The position numbers were made by a program, and so were the translations under genes. The notes beneath the pieces were generated by a model, which was not told the DNA's origin, did no database searches, and saw only the letters and a program-made list of their open reading frames with translations. A DNA stretch of 64,000 bases from Gammaproteobacteria bacterium (lineage in GTDB: Bacteria > Pseudomonadota > Gammaproteobacteria > Steroidobacterales > Steroidobacteraceae), in the NCBI GenBank assembly GCA_005878835.1, contig VBMV01000052.1, positions 1-64,000 on the forward strand, written 5' to 3'. Each line of letters opens with the position of its first letter. The first letter of the stretch is position 1. Positions 53,950 to 64,000 of this stretch are shown in pieces.

Positions 53950-54885
53950 CTAGAGCAGATTTTCCACGACCGCGGTCCAGGCCTGGGCGAGGTTGTCGCG
54001 GTTGTATCCCCCGCCGCCCAAGGCGAGCACCCGGCCGTGACCGAGACGGTCGGCGAGCGCGCCGAGATCCTTGGCCGCGCGTCCGTGCACGCGTGGCGAG
54101 AAACGCAGGTGGGTGATCGGATCGCCCTCGAGACTGTCGGCGCCGCACTGCAGGATGATGAATTCCGGCGCGAACTTCTCCAGGTGCGCGATGACCTGCG
54201 GCCAGACGCGGGCGAACACCTCGTCGTCGGCTCCCGGCGGCAGCGGCACGTTGAGCTTGGTGCCCGCGGCGACGCCGCGGCCCCGCTCCTCGAGTGCGCC
54301 GCTACCCGGATACAGGTAGCGCCCATCCTCATGCAGGTCGGCGAACACCACCGCGGCATCCTCCTCGAAGGCGTAGAACACGCCGTCGCCGTGATGCGCG
54401 TCGATGTCGACGTAGCCGACGCGCTTCAGGCCCGCGCGCTTGAGCAGCTCGATGGCCACGCCGCAGTCGTTGAACACGCAGAAGCCGGCGGCGCGATCGC
54501 GCGCCGCGTGGTGCAGTCCCGCGATGGGCACGAAGGCGCGCCGGCTTTCGCCCCGCATGATCGCCTCCATGGCGCTCAAGGTGGCGCCGACCACGTCGGC
54601 GGCGGCTTCGTACACGCCGCGGAAGGCCGGCGTATCGCCGGCATCGAGAAATCCGCAACCGCTCTGCGAGCGCTCGCGCACGAACTCGAGGTAGGCGGGA
54701 CTGTGGAAGGAGCGCAGCTCATCGTCCGAGGCCGCGCGCGGCTCGAGCACGCGCACCCGTTTATCGAGGCCGCGCGCGTCGAACTCGCGCACGAAGGCGG
54801 CGAGACGGTCCGGGCCGAATGGATGGCCGTCGCCGAATCCGTAGCGCGCCAGGCGTTCGCTGACGACCACAGCCACGCTGCTCAT
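53950..54885 (-). CDS. Histone-deacetylase-family protein (AcuC/HDAC-like)
   Basis: 311-residue zinc hydrolase of the class I/II HDAC-like arginase-deacetylase fold. Catalytic parts are visible: [20 protein letters not shown] (tandem His), [18 protein letters not shown] (zinc Asp/His), [12 protein letters not shown] (second zinc Asp) and [12 protein letters not shown]. Bacterial members act on acetylated proteins (AcuC on acetyl-CoA synthetase) or acetylpolyamines. It is the first gene of the glyA-nrdR-rib-nusB-thiL run, 14 bases before glyA. Substrate is not predictable from sequence. Confidence 0.93.
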   Translation of the reverse strand: MSSVAVVVSERLARYGFGDGHPFGPDRLAAFVREFDARGLDKRVRVLEPRAASDDELRSFHSPAYLEFVRERSQSGCGFLDAGDTPAFRGVYEAAADVVGATLSAMEAIMRGESRRAFVPIAGLHHAARDRAAGFCVFNDCGVAIELLKRAGLKRVGYVDIDAHHGDGVFYAFEEDAAVVFADLHEDGRYLYPGSGALEERGRGVAAGTKLNVPLPPGADDEVFARVWPQVIAHLEKFAPEFIILQCGADSLEGDPITHLRFSPRVHGRAAKDLGALADRLGHGRVLALGGGGYNRDNLAQAWTAVVENLL

Positions 54886-54939
54886 GTCGGTCGTGAGGCT
54901 CCCTCGAGAGGTGTGTCCGCAAGCCTAACACAGCGCCGC

Positions 54940-54977
54940 TTCATGCGGCCTGCAAGGCTTCATGCGGCCTGCAAGGC
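54940..54977. repeat. Perfect 19-base tandem duplication before ettA
   Basis: TTCATGCGGCCTGCAAGGC occurs at 54940-54958 and again at 54959-54977, in the gap between the divergent HDAC-like gene and ettA, close to the ettA promoter region. It appears to be a recent duplication; any effect on expression is unknown. Confidence 0.9.
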
Positions 54978-55014
54978 ATCGCCATCGACGCCGGCCTCGA
55001 CCATAATCAATCGC

Positions 55015-56688
<1,674 letters not shown>

Positions 56689-56703
56689 AGGACGCCTCGA
56701 GCC

Positions 56704-59292
56704 TTGTCTGCCACGACCGCAGCGCCGACGCAAGCTCCCGAGGAGCGGACGCTGTGGCGCTGGGTGGGGCCGCTCGCGACGCTGCTGGTGTTTGCGGGCG
56801 TGGTGCTGGTGCTGCATCACCAGCTGGCGCGGCTGCACGTCCGCAGCGTATTGCAGCACCTGCACGCCATCGCGCGCGCGCGGGTGCTGGCCGCGCTCGC
56901 CTTCACGGCGCTCAGCTACTGGCTGCTGACCACTTACGAGGTGCTGGCGCTGCGCTACCTGCGCCGCTCGCTCCCGTACACACGCATCCTGTTCACCTCG
57001 TTCATCGCCTACTCCTTCGGGCACACGCTCGGGTTCGCCGCCTTCACGGGAGCTGCGATCCGCTTCCGGCTGTACGCGACCGCCGGCATCACCGCCATCG
57101 AGGTGGCGACCATCTCCGCATTCTGCAGTCTGTCACTCGCTATCGGGCTGGCCACGGTCGGCGGCCTGTCGCTGCTGTTCGCGCCCGCGCCCGCCGCCAG
57201 GGTGCTGCATCTGCATCACACCTGGTCGCTGCTGGTGGGCACGCTGCTACTGACCGCGGTGAGCTCCTATGCGCTGTGGGCGTCCCTCGCGCGCGGCACG
57301 CTCGAGATCCGCGGCTGGGCGCTGCGCGCCCCGGGAGCGGCGCTCGGACTCACGCAGATCGCACTCTCGGTCATGGACCTGTCGCTGTCCTCGGCGGTGT
57401 TGTGGTGGCTGCTGCCGCCGCCCACGCACATCGGCTTCGTCACCTTCCTCGGCGTGTACGCCGCCGCGGTGATCGCCGGCATCGTGAGCCACGTGCCCGG
57501 CGGGGTGGGCGTTTTCGAGGCGGTGATGCTGTTCGCCCTGCCGGACGTGCCGGCGGACGCGCTGCTCGGCTCGCTGCTCGCCTACCGCGGCGTGTACTAC
57601 CTGGTGCCGCTGCTGTTCGGCACGCTGCTGTTCGCCTCCAAGGAGCTGTCGGCGCAGCGCTCGGCGCTCGCCCGGGCGCAGGAGCTGGCGGGCCTGTACA
57701 TCGCACCGGTGGTGCCGCAGATCGCCGGCGCCCTCACCTTCCTCGCCGGGGCGCTGCTGCTGTTCTCCGGCGCCACGCCGGCGATCGACGAGCGGCTCGC
57801 GTTCCTGCACCAGTTCCTGCCGCTCGCGGTGCTGGAGGTGTCGCACCTCGGCGCGAGCCTGGTGGGCCTGGGGCTGCTGGTGCTGTCGCGCGCGCTGTTC
57901 CGCCGCGTGCAGGCGGCCTATCACATCTCGGTGTGGTTGCTGCTCGCGGGCATGTTCGCCTCGCTCCTGAAGGGGCTCGATTTCGAGGAAGCGATCCTGC
58001 TCGCCCCGGTGCTCGGCGTGCTCATGCTCGGGCGCCGCGCCTTCTACCGCCCTACCGCCATTCTCGCCGAGCGCTTCACGCCGGTGTGGGTGGTGAGCAT
58101 CGCCGGCGTGATCGTCATGGTGGTGTGGATCGGCATCGTCTCGCACCGGCACGTCGGCTACTCCGATGAGCTGTGGTGGACCTTCGCGCTGTACGGTAAC
58201 GCACCGCGCATGCTGCGCGCCTCGCTGGCGGTGATCGTGCTGGGCAGCGCCTACGTGCTGCTGAACATGCTGCGGCCGGCGCGCCCCGAGCCCGCGGTCG
58301 CCGGCCCCGAGGAGCTGGCGCGGGCGCGCGCCCTGATCGCCGGCGCGGATGCCACGCTCGCGAACGCCGCGCTGATCGGCGACAAGCGGCTGCTGTTCAG
58401 CGACGCCGGCGATGCCTTCGTGATGTATCAGATCGCCGGCCACAGCTGGATCGCGCTCGGGGATCCCGTGGGCTCGAAGCAGGGCGCCGAGGAGCTGGTG
58501 TGGCGACTGCGCGAGATCTCCGATCACCACGGCGGGCAGACCGTGTTCTACCAGGTGGGCCCCGAGCGCCTCGCGCTGTATGTCGATCTCGGGCTCGCGG
58601 CGCTGAAGATCGGCGAGGAGGCGCGCGTGCCGCTCGAGGAGTTCTCGCTCGAGGGCGCCGCGCGCGCGGAGCTGCGGCAATCGCACCGCCGCGCGCAGCG
58701 CGACGGCGCCACCTTCGAGGTCGTGCCGCCGGCGGGCATCGAGCCACTGCTGCCGGCGCTGCAGCGCATATCCAGCGCGTGGCTCGCGAGCAAATCGACC
58801 GGCGAGAAGCGCTTTTCCATGGGGGCGTTCTCGGCGCAGTACCTGCGGCAGTTTCCGGTGGCGGTGGTGCGCTGCGGTGGAGCTGCGGCCGCATTCACCA
58901 ACCTGTGGACCACGGGAACCCGGGCCGAGCTGTCGTTGGATCTCATGCGCTTCGGTCCGGAGGCGCCGCGCAGCGCGATGGATTACCTGTTCGTCGAGCT
59001 GATGCTGTGGGGGCGCGCGGCGGGCTTCCGCTCATTCAACCTCGGCATGGCGCCCTTGTCGGGCCTGGAAGCCCATCCGCTCGCACCCGCCTGGCACCGG
59101 GTCGGCAACTTCATCTTCCGCCACGGCGAGCACTTCTATAACTTCGAAGGGCTGCGGCGCTACAAGGCGAAGTTCGCGCCGAGCTGGGAACCGCGCTACC
59201 TGGTGGCGCGCGGCGGCATCGCCCTGCCACGGGTGCTGGTCGATGTGTCGGTGCTCATCGCCGGGGGCATGAAGGAGTTGTTCGCCAGATGA
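56704..59292 (+). CDS. mprF: Bifunctional lysylphosphatidylglycerol flippase/synthetase MprF
   Basis: 862-residue protein with TTG start (AAGGA upstream). The first 520 residues are a multi-helix membrane flippase domain (VAFTALSYWLLTTYEVL..., SHVPGGVGVFEAVMLFALP). The last 320 are the cytoplasmic DUF2156/GNAT-like synthase (LIGDKRLLFSDAGDAFVMYQ, IALGDPVGSKQGAEELVWRL, SFNLGMAPLSGLEAHPLAP). It uses Lys-tRNA to add lysine (or another amino acid) to phosphatidylglycerol and flips the product, lowering surface charge against cationic peptides. Full length, no visible lesion. It begins 15 bases after ettA. Confidence 0.93.
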   Translation: MSATTAAPTQAPEERTLWRWVGPLATLLVFAGVVLVLHHQLARLHVRSVLQHLHAIARARVLAALAFTALSYWLLTTYEVLALRYLRRSLPYTRILFTSFIAYSFGHTLGFAAFTGAAIRFRLYATAGITAIEVATISAFCSLSLAIGLATVGGLSLLFAPAPAARVLHLHHTWSLLVGTLLLTAVSSYALWASLARGTLEIRGWALRAPGAALGLTQIALSVMDLSLSSAVLWWLLPPPTHIGFVTFLGVYAAAVIAGIVSHVPGGVGVFEAVMLFALPDVPADALLGSLLAYRGVYYLVPLLFGTLLFASKELSAQRSALARAQELAGLYIAPVVPQIAGALTFLAGALLLFSGATPAIDERLAFLHQFLPLAVLEVSHLGASLVGLGLLVLSRALFRRVQAAYHISVWLLLAGMFASLLKGLDFEEAILLAPVLGVLMLGRRAFYRPTAILAERFTPVWVVSIAGVIVMVVWIGIVSHRHVGYSDELWWTFALYGNAPRMLRASLAVIVLGSAYVLLNMLRPARPEPAVAGPEELARARALIAGADATLANAALIGDKRLLFSDAGDAFVMYQIAGHSWIALGDPVGSKQGAEELVWRLREISDHHGGQTVFYQVGPERLALYVDLGLAALKIGEEARVPLEEFSLEGAARAELRQSHRRAQRDGATFEVVPPAGIEPLLPALQRISSAWLASKSTGEKRFSMGAFSAQYLRQFPVAVVRCGGAAAAFTNLWTTGTRAELSLDLMRFGPEAPRSAMDYLFVELMLWGRAAGFRSFNLGMAPLSGLEAHPLAPAWHRVGNFIFRHGEHFYNFEGLRRYKAKFAPSWEPRYLVARGGIALPRVLVDVSVLIAGGMKELFAR

Positions 59293-59316
59293 GCCTGCAG
59301 CCGCGCAGCCGCGCCT

Positions 59317-59368
59317 TTGCGAGCAGCGCCCAGCTGTGACATAACTCGCCCGCGATGGGTAATACAAT
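59317..59368 (+). promoter_or_regulatory. Candidate promoter of the DUF4145 gene
   Basis: TTGCGA (59317-59322) and CATAAC (59340-59345) are 17 bases apart. A further GTGACA (59336-59341) and TACAAT (59363-59368) stand nearby but with 21 bases between them. This is the only AT-richer region between mprF and the next gene, so it may have its own promoter. Confidence 0.35.
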
Positions 59369-59409
59369 GCAGGTCACGGGACGAGCACTCGGGCACGCGC
59401 TGAGGTAAC

Positions 59410-60180
59410 ATGGATTCGACGCGGCACACACAACAACACGAGCCGCGGCGCACGGCAATGTCCTTGTACATCGATTCCGCGAGCCATCTGCACCACGACC
59501 AGGAGAAGAACCTGGTGGTGACCTGCCCGCATTGCCAGGCGGTGGCGCACATCACCCCCACCGCCGTGCCGCGCTTCGAGGACCTGCAGCTGTACCGCCC
59601 GAACCAGGTCGGCCTGGTGTACATGTGCGACGCCTGTCACGCGCCGATCTTCCTGCGCTTCACGGTGCGGGTGTATGGCACGACGCGCATCGAGCTGTCG
59701 CCGCAGTTCACCGAGGTCGAGCGGGCGCGGGAGAAGTTCAGCTTCGCTTATGTCCCGGAAGACGTGGAGCTGCTGTTCCGCGAAGCGCTCACCTGCTTCT
59801 GGCAGGGGGCGTTCAACGCGTTCGCCTCCATGTGCCGCCGCACGGCCCAGGCGATGTTTGCCGACCTCGGTGAGGCCGGCCGGCTGCGCCTGTTCGATGA
59901 GTTCAACGCGGTGCGCGAGCTCGCCGACATCGCGCCGGAGGTCTTCGCCAAGCTGAAGAGCGTGCTGTTCGGCGCGGAGCTCGACGCGCGCTCCGCACTG
60001 CCGCTGCTCGACGGCTACGAGGCCGGGATCATGCTCGAGGTCGCCAAGGACCTGCTGTACGAGGCCTACGTGCGCAAGGGCAAGCTGCAGCAGGCGATCA
60101 TGGTGCGACGCTTCTTCCTCGACGAGACCAATCCCAACATCCCACCCATGGATCAGCGCGCCCAACTCTCGGCGGGCTGA
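59410..60180 (+). CDS. Zinc-ribbon DUF4145-domain protein
   Basis: 256-residue soluble protein. GAGG stands four bases before the ATG at 59410. Residues 35-75 hold a CxxC...CxxC zinc ribbon (VTCPHCQAVAHI, MCDACHAPIFLRF). The rest is helical with the DUF4145 features FREALTCFWQGAFNAFASM CRR-type and ADIAPEVFAKLKSVLFG. DUF4145 proteins are often linked to restriction or defence loci, where the domain resembles HEPN. This one has no nuclease partner, and the neighbouring genes are core. Function unknown. It converges with purL. Confidence 0.8.
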   Translation: MDSTRHTQQHEPRRTAMSLYIDSASHLHHDQEKNLVVTCPHCQAVAHITPTAVPRFEDLQLYRPNQVGLVYMCDACHAPIFLRFTVRVYGTTRIELSPQFTEVERAREKFSFAYVPEDVELLFREALTCFWQGAFNAFASMCRRTAQAMFADLGEAGRLRLFDEFNAVRELADIAPEVFAKLKSVLFGAELDARSALPLLDGYEAGIMLEVAKDLLYEAYVRKGKLQQAIMVRRFFLDETNPNIPPMDQRAQLSAG

Positions 60181-60197
60181 TTCTGCGCCGGCTTCAG

Positions 60198-63100
60198 TCA
60201 GTCCACGAAGCGGCGCGCATTGCGGAACAGGCGCATCCAGCCGCTGTACTCGCCGGCATCCCGCGGCCGCCAGGAATTCTGCACATAGCGGAACGAGCGC
60301 TCCGGGTGCGGCATGGTGATGGTCACGCGGCCATCGAGGTTCGAGAGCGCCGCGATGCCGAAGGGCGTGCCGCTCGGATTGGCGGGATAGGAGCTGGCGA
60401 GGCTGCCGTCGTGGTTGACGTAGCGAAACCCCACCAGGCCACTGGCCGCGCAGGCCGCGGCGGCGGCGGGGGATTCGAACTCCGCCCGCCCTTCGCCGTG
60501 CGCCACCGCTACGGGCAGAATCGAGCCCGCCATCCCGGCGAGCAGCACCGACGGGCAGCTCAGCACCTCGACCTGCGAGAAGCGTGCCTCGTACTGCTCG
60601 CTGCGGTTGCGCACGAAGCGCGGCCAGTGCGCCGTGCCCGGGATGATGCGCTTGAGCGCGGCGAACATCTGGCAGCCGTTGCAGATGCCGAGCGCGAAGC
60701 TGTCGGCTCGTGCGAAGAAGCGCTCGAACTCCTCGCGCACCCGCGGGTGGAACAGGATCGATTTGGCCCAGCCCTCGCCCGCGCCCAGCACATCGCCGTA
60801 GGAAAAGCCCCCGCAGGCCACCAGGCCCTTGAATTCGGCGAGCGAGCGTCCGCCGCCGAGCAGGTCGCTCATGTGCACATCGTGCGCGGTGAAACCGGCG
60901 CGCTCGCAAACGGCCGCGGTCTCGATGTGGCTGTTGACGCCCTGCTCGCGCAGGATGGCGAGCGCCGGGCGTGCGCCGCGCGAGAGGTAGGGGGCGGCGA
61001 TGTCCTCCTCGGGATCGAAGCTGAGGGAAACCGACAGGCCGGGGTCCGCTTCCGCGCTCTGCGCGGCGAACTCCTCGTCCGCGCATTGCGGCTCATCGCG
61101 CAGCCGCCGCAGGCGCCACGAGGTCTCTGACCAGGCACGCTTGAGATCCGCCCAGGACTCATCGAGCTGCGTCTCGCCGATCCTGATCTGTACGCGCAGC
61201 GCGCTCACCGGCGCACCCAGGTACAGGGCGGCATCGGCGAGCTCATGGCGCGCCAGAACCTCGGCGAACCTGGGCTCATCCGCGGCCGCGATCTGCACCA
61301 CCACGCCGGGCTCCTCGCAGAACAACTGCGCCAGCGGCGTGCCGCGCGCCTCGGGGAGCGCGATGTCCAGTCCGCAGTGTCCCGCGAACGCCATCTCCAG
61401 CAGCGTCACGAGCAGTCCGCCGTCGGAGCGGTCGTGATACGCGCGCAGCATGCCCGCGGCGCGCGCTTCCGCCAGCGCCGCCGCGAAGCGTGTGAGCCGC
61501 TGCGGCTCGTCGAGGTCCGCCGGCTGCTCGCCGAGCTCCCCGTAAACTTGCGCCAGCGCCGAGGCGCCCAGGCGGTTGCGATGAGCGGACAGGTCGATGA
61601 GCCACAGTGAGCTCGGGCGCACATCGAGCTGCAACGTGGGGGTGAGCGTGCGGCGCACGTCCTTCACGGGCGCGAACGCCGAGACGATCAGCGACAGCGG
61701 CGCCACCACGCTCTTCTCGACGCCGCCCTCGCTCCAGGTGGTCTTCATCGACAACGAGTCCTTGCCGACGGGGATCGCGATACCGAGCTGCGGGCACAAC
61801 TCCTTGGCCACCGCGCGCACGGTCTCGTAGAGCGCCGCATCCTCGCCGGCCTCACCGCAGGCGGCCATCCAGTTCGCCGACAGGCGCACCTGCGAGAGCG
61901 AATCGATATCGGCCGCGAGGATGTTGGTGATCGCCTCGGCGACCGCGAGGCGCCCGGAGGCCGGCGCATCCAGCACCGCGACCGGCGTGCGCTCGCCCAT
62001 CGCCATCGCCTCCCCGGCCGTGCCGTGGTAGTCGGCGAGGCTCACCGCCACATCGCTCACCGGCACCTGCCAGGGCCCCACCAGCTGGTCGCGGCTGATG
62101 AGGCCGCCGACGGTGCGATCGGCGATGGTGATCAGGAAGGTCTTGTCGGCGACTGCCGGCAGGCGCAGCACGCGGTAGGCGGCCTCGCGCAGCTGGAAGC
62201 GGGCGGTGTCGAGGCGCCGGCGCCGCACGGCTACGCTGCGCACCTCACGCGTCAGCCGCGGCGGCTTGCCGAGCAGCACCTCGAGCGGCATGTCGACCGG
62301 CTGATCGCCGAACAGCGGATCGTGCACCGTCAGCTGCCCGCTCGCCTCGATCTCCCCGATCACCGCGAACGGGCAGCGCTCGCGCTCGGCGATGGCGGCA
62401 AAGCGCGCCAGCCCCTGCGGTGCGATGGCGAGCAGGTAGCGCTCCTGCGCCTCGTTGCACCACAGCTCGAGCGGCGACAGGCCGCTTTCCGCGCTCGGCA
62501 CGGCGCGCAGATCGATGCGCGCGCCGCGGCCGCTGTGGGCCACGGCCTCGGGCACGGCGTTGGCAAGGCCGCCCGCGCCGACGTCGTGGATGAGCGCGAT
62601 CGGGTTGTCCTCGCCCGCCGCCCAGCAGCGATCGATCACTTCCTGCGCGCGGCGCTGCATCTCGGCATTGCCGCGCTGCACGGAGGCGAAGTCGAGGTCG
62701 GCACTCGAGCTGCCGCTGCCGACCGAGGAGGCGGCACCGCCCCCCAGCCCGATGAGCATGGCCGGCCCGCCGAGCACGACGAGCTTCGCGCCCACGGGCA
62801 CGTCGGCCTTGTCCACGTGCGCGCGCCGCACGTTGCCCAGGCCGCCGGCGATCATGATCGGCTTGTGGTAGCCGCGCAGGCGCTCGGGCGGGTCGCCGGC
62901 GGCGCGCTGCTCGAAGGTGCGGAAGTAGCCGCACACCGCGGGGCGGCCGAACTCGTTGTTGAACGAGGCGGCGCCGATCGGGCCCTCGAGCATGATCTGC
63001 AGCGCGGAGGCGATGCGCGCCGGCGCGCCGAATTCCTGCTCCCAGGGGCGCTCGTAGCCGGGGATGCGCAGGTTCGACACCGAGAAGCCGGTGAGCCCGG

Positions 63101-64000
63101 CCTTGGGTTTGGCGCCGCGACCGGTGGCGCCCTCGTCGCGGATCTCCCCGCCCGCGCCGGTGGCGGCGCCGGGGAAGGGCGAGATGGCGGTGGGATGATT
63201 GTGCGTCTCCACCTTCATGAGAATGTCGATCGGCTCGGTGCTGGCGCGGTAGACACCGCCGTGCGGGTCGGGGAAATAGCGCGCCCCGGTGGTGCCGGCG
63301 ATGACCGCGGCGTTGTCGCGGTAGGCGGACAGCACGCCCGCGGGATTGCGCTCGTGGGTGTAGCGGATCATCGCGAACAGCGACTCCGCGCGCGCCTGCC
63401 CGTCGATGATCCAGCGCGCGTTGAAGATCTTGTGGCGGCAGTGCTCGGAGTTGGCCTGCGCGAACATCATCAGCTCGACGTCGCTCGGGTCGCGCGCGAG
63501 GAGCGCGAAGCTCGCCATGAGGTAGTCGATCTCATCGCTCGACAGCGCCAGCCCGAGCGCGCGGTCGGCGCTCTCGAGGGCCGCGCGGCCGCCGCTGAGC
63601 GACACGCGCGCGAGCGGCCGCGGCGGTGAATGCTCGAACAGGCGTGCCGCCTGCGCGCCATCGAGCAGCGCCATCTCCGTCATGCGGTCGATGAGCACCG
63701 GCGCGAGGCGCGCGAGGCGCTCGCTCCCCAGGGGCCGGGCGGCGCGTACGCGGTACTCGATGCCGCGCTCGATCCGCCGCACGCCCGCGAGCCCGCACAC
63801 GCGCGCAATGTCGGTCGCCTTGCTCGACCAGGGCGAGATCGTGCCGCTGCGCGGCACCACCAGCACGCACTCGCCCGCGCCCGCCTCCGCCGGCGCCTCC
63901 GGGCGCGGCCCGTAGGTCAGCAGCTGCGCGAGCACCTCGCGCTCGGGCGCGGACAGCGGTTGCGCGAGCTCGGCGAAGTGCATGAAGCGGGCAGCGAGGG
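60198..64000 (-). CDS. purL: Phosphoribosylformylglycinamidine synthase, cut by right edge
   Basis: At least 1,261 residues of the large PurL (FGAM synthase) of gammaproteobacteria: N-terminal, FGAM synthetase and C-terminal glutaminase domains in one chain. Signatures: [57 protein letters not shown] and, in the glutaminase, [17 protein letters not shown] with the nucleophile Cys. The first ATG (63983) gives [14 protein letters not shown], which aligns with E. coli only from about residue 37, and the frame stays open to the edge (LAARF before it). I take the true start to lie beyond 64000. Confidence 0.95.
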   Translation of the reverse strand, partial: LAARFMHFAELAQPLSAPEREVLAQLLTYGPRPEAPAEAGAGECVLVVPRSGTISPWSSKATDIARVCGLAGVRRIERGIEYRVRAARPLGSERLARLAPVLIDRMTEMALLDGAQAARLFEHSPPRPLARVSLSGGRAALESADRALGLALSSDEIDYLMASFALLARDPSDVELMMFAQANSEHCRHKIFNARWIIDGQARAESLFAMIRYTHERNPAGVLSAYRDNAAVIAGTTGARYFPDPHGGVYRASTEPIDILMKVETHNHPTAISPFPGAATGAGGEIRDEGATGRGAKPKAGLTGFSVSNLRIPGYERPWEQEFGAPARIASALQIMLEGPIGAASFNNEFGRPAVCGYFRTFEQRAAGDPPERLRGYHKPIMIAGGLGNVRRAHVDKADVPVGAKLVVLGGPAMLIGLGGGAASSVGSGSSSADLDFASVQRGNAEMQRRAQEVIDRCWAAGEDNPIALIHDVGAGGLANAVPEAVAHSGRGARIDLRAVPSAESGLSPLELWCNEAQERYLLAIAPQGLARFAAIAERERCPFAVIGEIEASGQLTVHDPLFGDQPVDMPLEVLLGKPPRLTREVRSVAVRRRRLDTARFQLREAAYRVLRLPAVADKTFLITIADRTVGGLISRDQLVGPWQVPVSDVAVSLADYHGTAGEAMAMGERTPVAVLDAPASGRLAVAEAITNILAADIDSLSQVRLSANWMAACGEAGEDAALYETVRAVAKELCPQLGIAIPVGKDSLSMKTTWSEGGVEKSVVAPLSLIVSAFAPVKDVRRTLTPTLQLDVRPSSLWLIDLSAHRNRLGASALAQVYGELGEQPADLDEPQRLTRFAAALAEARAAGMLRAYHDRSDGGLLVTLLEMAFAGHCGLDIALPEARGTPLAQLFCEEPGVVVQIAAADEPRFAEVLARHELADAALYLGAPVSALRVQIRIGETQLDESWADLKRAWSETSWRLRRLRDEPQCADEEFAAQSAEADPGLSVSLSFDPEEDIAAPYLSRGARPALAILREQGVNSHIETAAVCERAGFTAHDVHMSDLLGGGRSLAEFKGLVACGGFSYGDVLGAGEGWAKSILFHPRVREEFERFFARADSFALGICNGCQMFAALKRIIPGTAHWPRFVRNRSEQYEARFSQVEVLSCPSVLLAGMAGSILPVAVAHGEGRAEFESPAAAAACAASGLVGFRYVNHDGSLASSYPANPSGTPFGIAALSNLDGRVTITMPHPERSFRYVQNSWRPRDAGEYSGWMRLFRNARRFVD

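Overview
The window is a strongly GC-rich bacterial chromosome segment. Two things point to a gammaproteobacterium. One is the housekeeping gene order: usg-fimV-truA-accD-folC-dedD-cvpA-purF, xseB-dxs, glyA-nrdR-ribD-ribE-ribB-ribH-nusB-thiL, parE-parC, and gltX-cysS. The other is the lineage-typical set EpmA/EF-P, EttA, LpxH, MiaE and a FimX-like pilus regulator. Species and genus cannot be fixed from the sequence alone.

Positions 1-2850 are different in character: lower in GC and made of small toxin-antitoxin-type genes. They include a Phd-like antitoxin overlapping a nucleotidyltransferase-fold gene that runs off the left edge, a second nucleotidyltransferase behind an unrelated small partner, a VapC remnant, and an intact VapB/VapC pair. 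A 3' half of a tRNA-Pro(CGG) lies inside it (1081-1124), which looks like an attachment-site scar. This is the accessory part of the window.

From 2866 on the DNA is mostly conserved core. 2866-7715 holds the gltX-cysS tRNA-charging pair, a periplasmic cyclophilin, LpxH (lipid A) and a Spy/CpxP-like chaperone. 7871-13195 has an OmpR-family two-component system reading towards that chaperone gene, then a glycerate kinase, a Ser/Thr kinase with a degenerate receiver, and MiaE. 13197-23267 is the purF-cvpA-dedD-folC-accD-truA-fimV-usg run. 23289-29324 holds chorismate synthase, PrmB, a SCO copper protein, PS decarboxylase, EpmA, RarD and EF-P. 29531-33029 has a FimX-like degenerate c-di-GMP protein and a porin with a Fur-box-like promoter. 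33201-37357 is topoisomerase IV.

37439-39793 is a three-gene redox operon (rubrerythrin, Fe-S oxidoreductase, DUF3501 protein) behind a palindromic operator. 39954-43122 holds xseB, dxs and folE2. 43305-46941 is a PsiF-like periplasmic protein with a PmrA-type box, facing a histidine kinase/response regulator pair and a Ser/Thr kinase with a cyclic-nucleotide-binding domain. 47079-54885 is one long minus-strand run from a histone-deacetylase-family protein through glyA, nrdR and riboflavin genes to nusB and thiL. 55015-60180 is a plus-strand run with EttA, MprF (lysyl-phosphatidylglycerol) and a zinc-ribbon DUF4145 protein. purL, cut by the right edge, closes the window.

No rRNA, intact tRNA, CRISPR array, transposase, integrase or prophage gene was seen. 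No stretch longer than about 300 bases lacks a gene. The most unusual content is the left-edge toxin-antitoxin cluster, the degenerate signalling proteins (pseudo-receiver kinase, FimX-like protein, Usg without its catalytic Cys, RibB with a dead RibA domain) and several regulatory sites that match neighbouring regulators.
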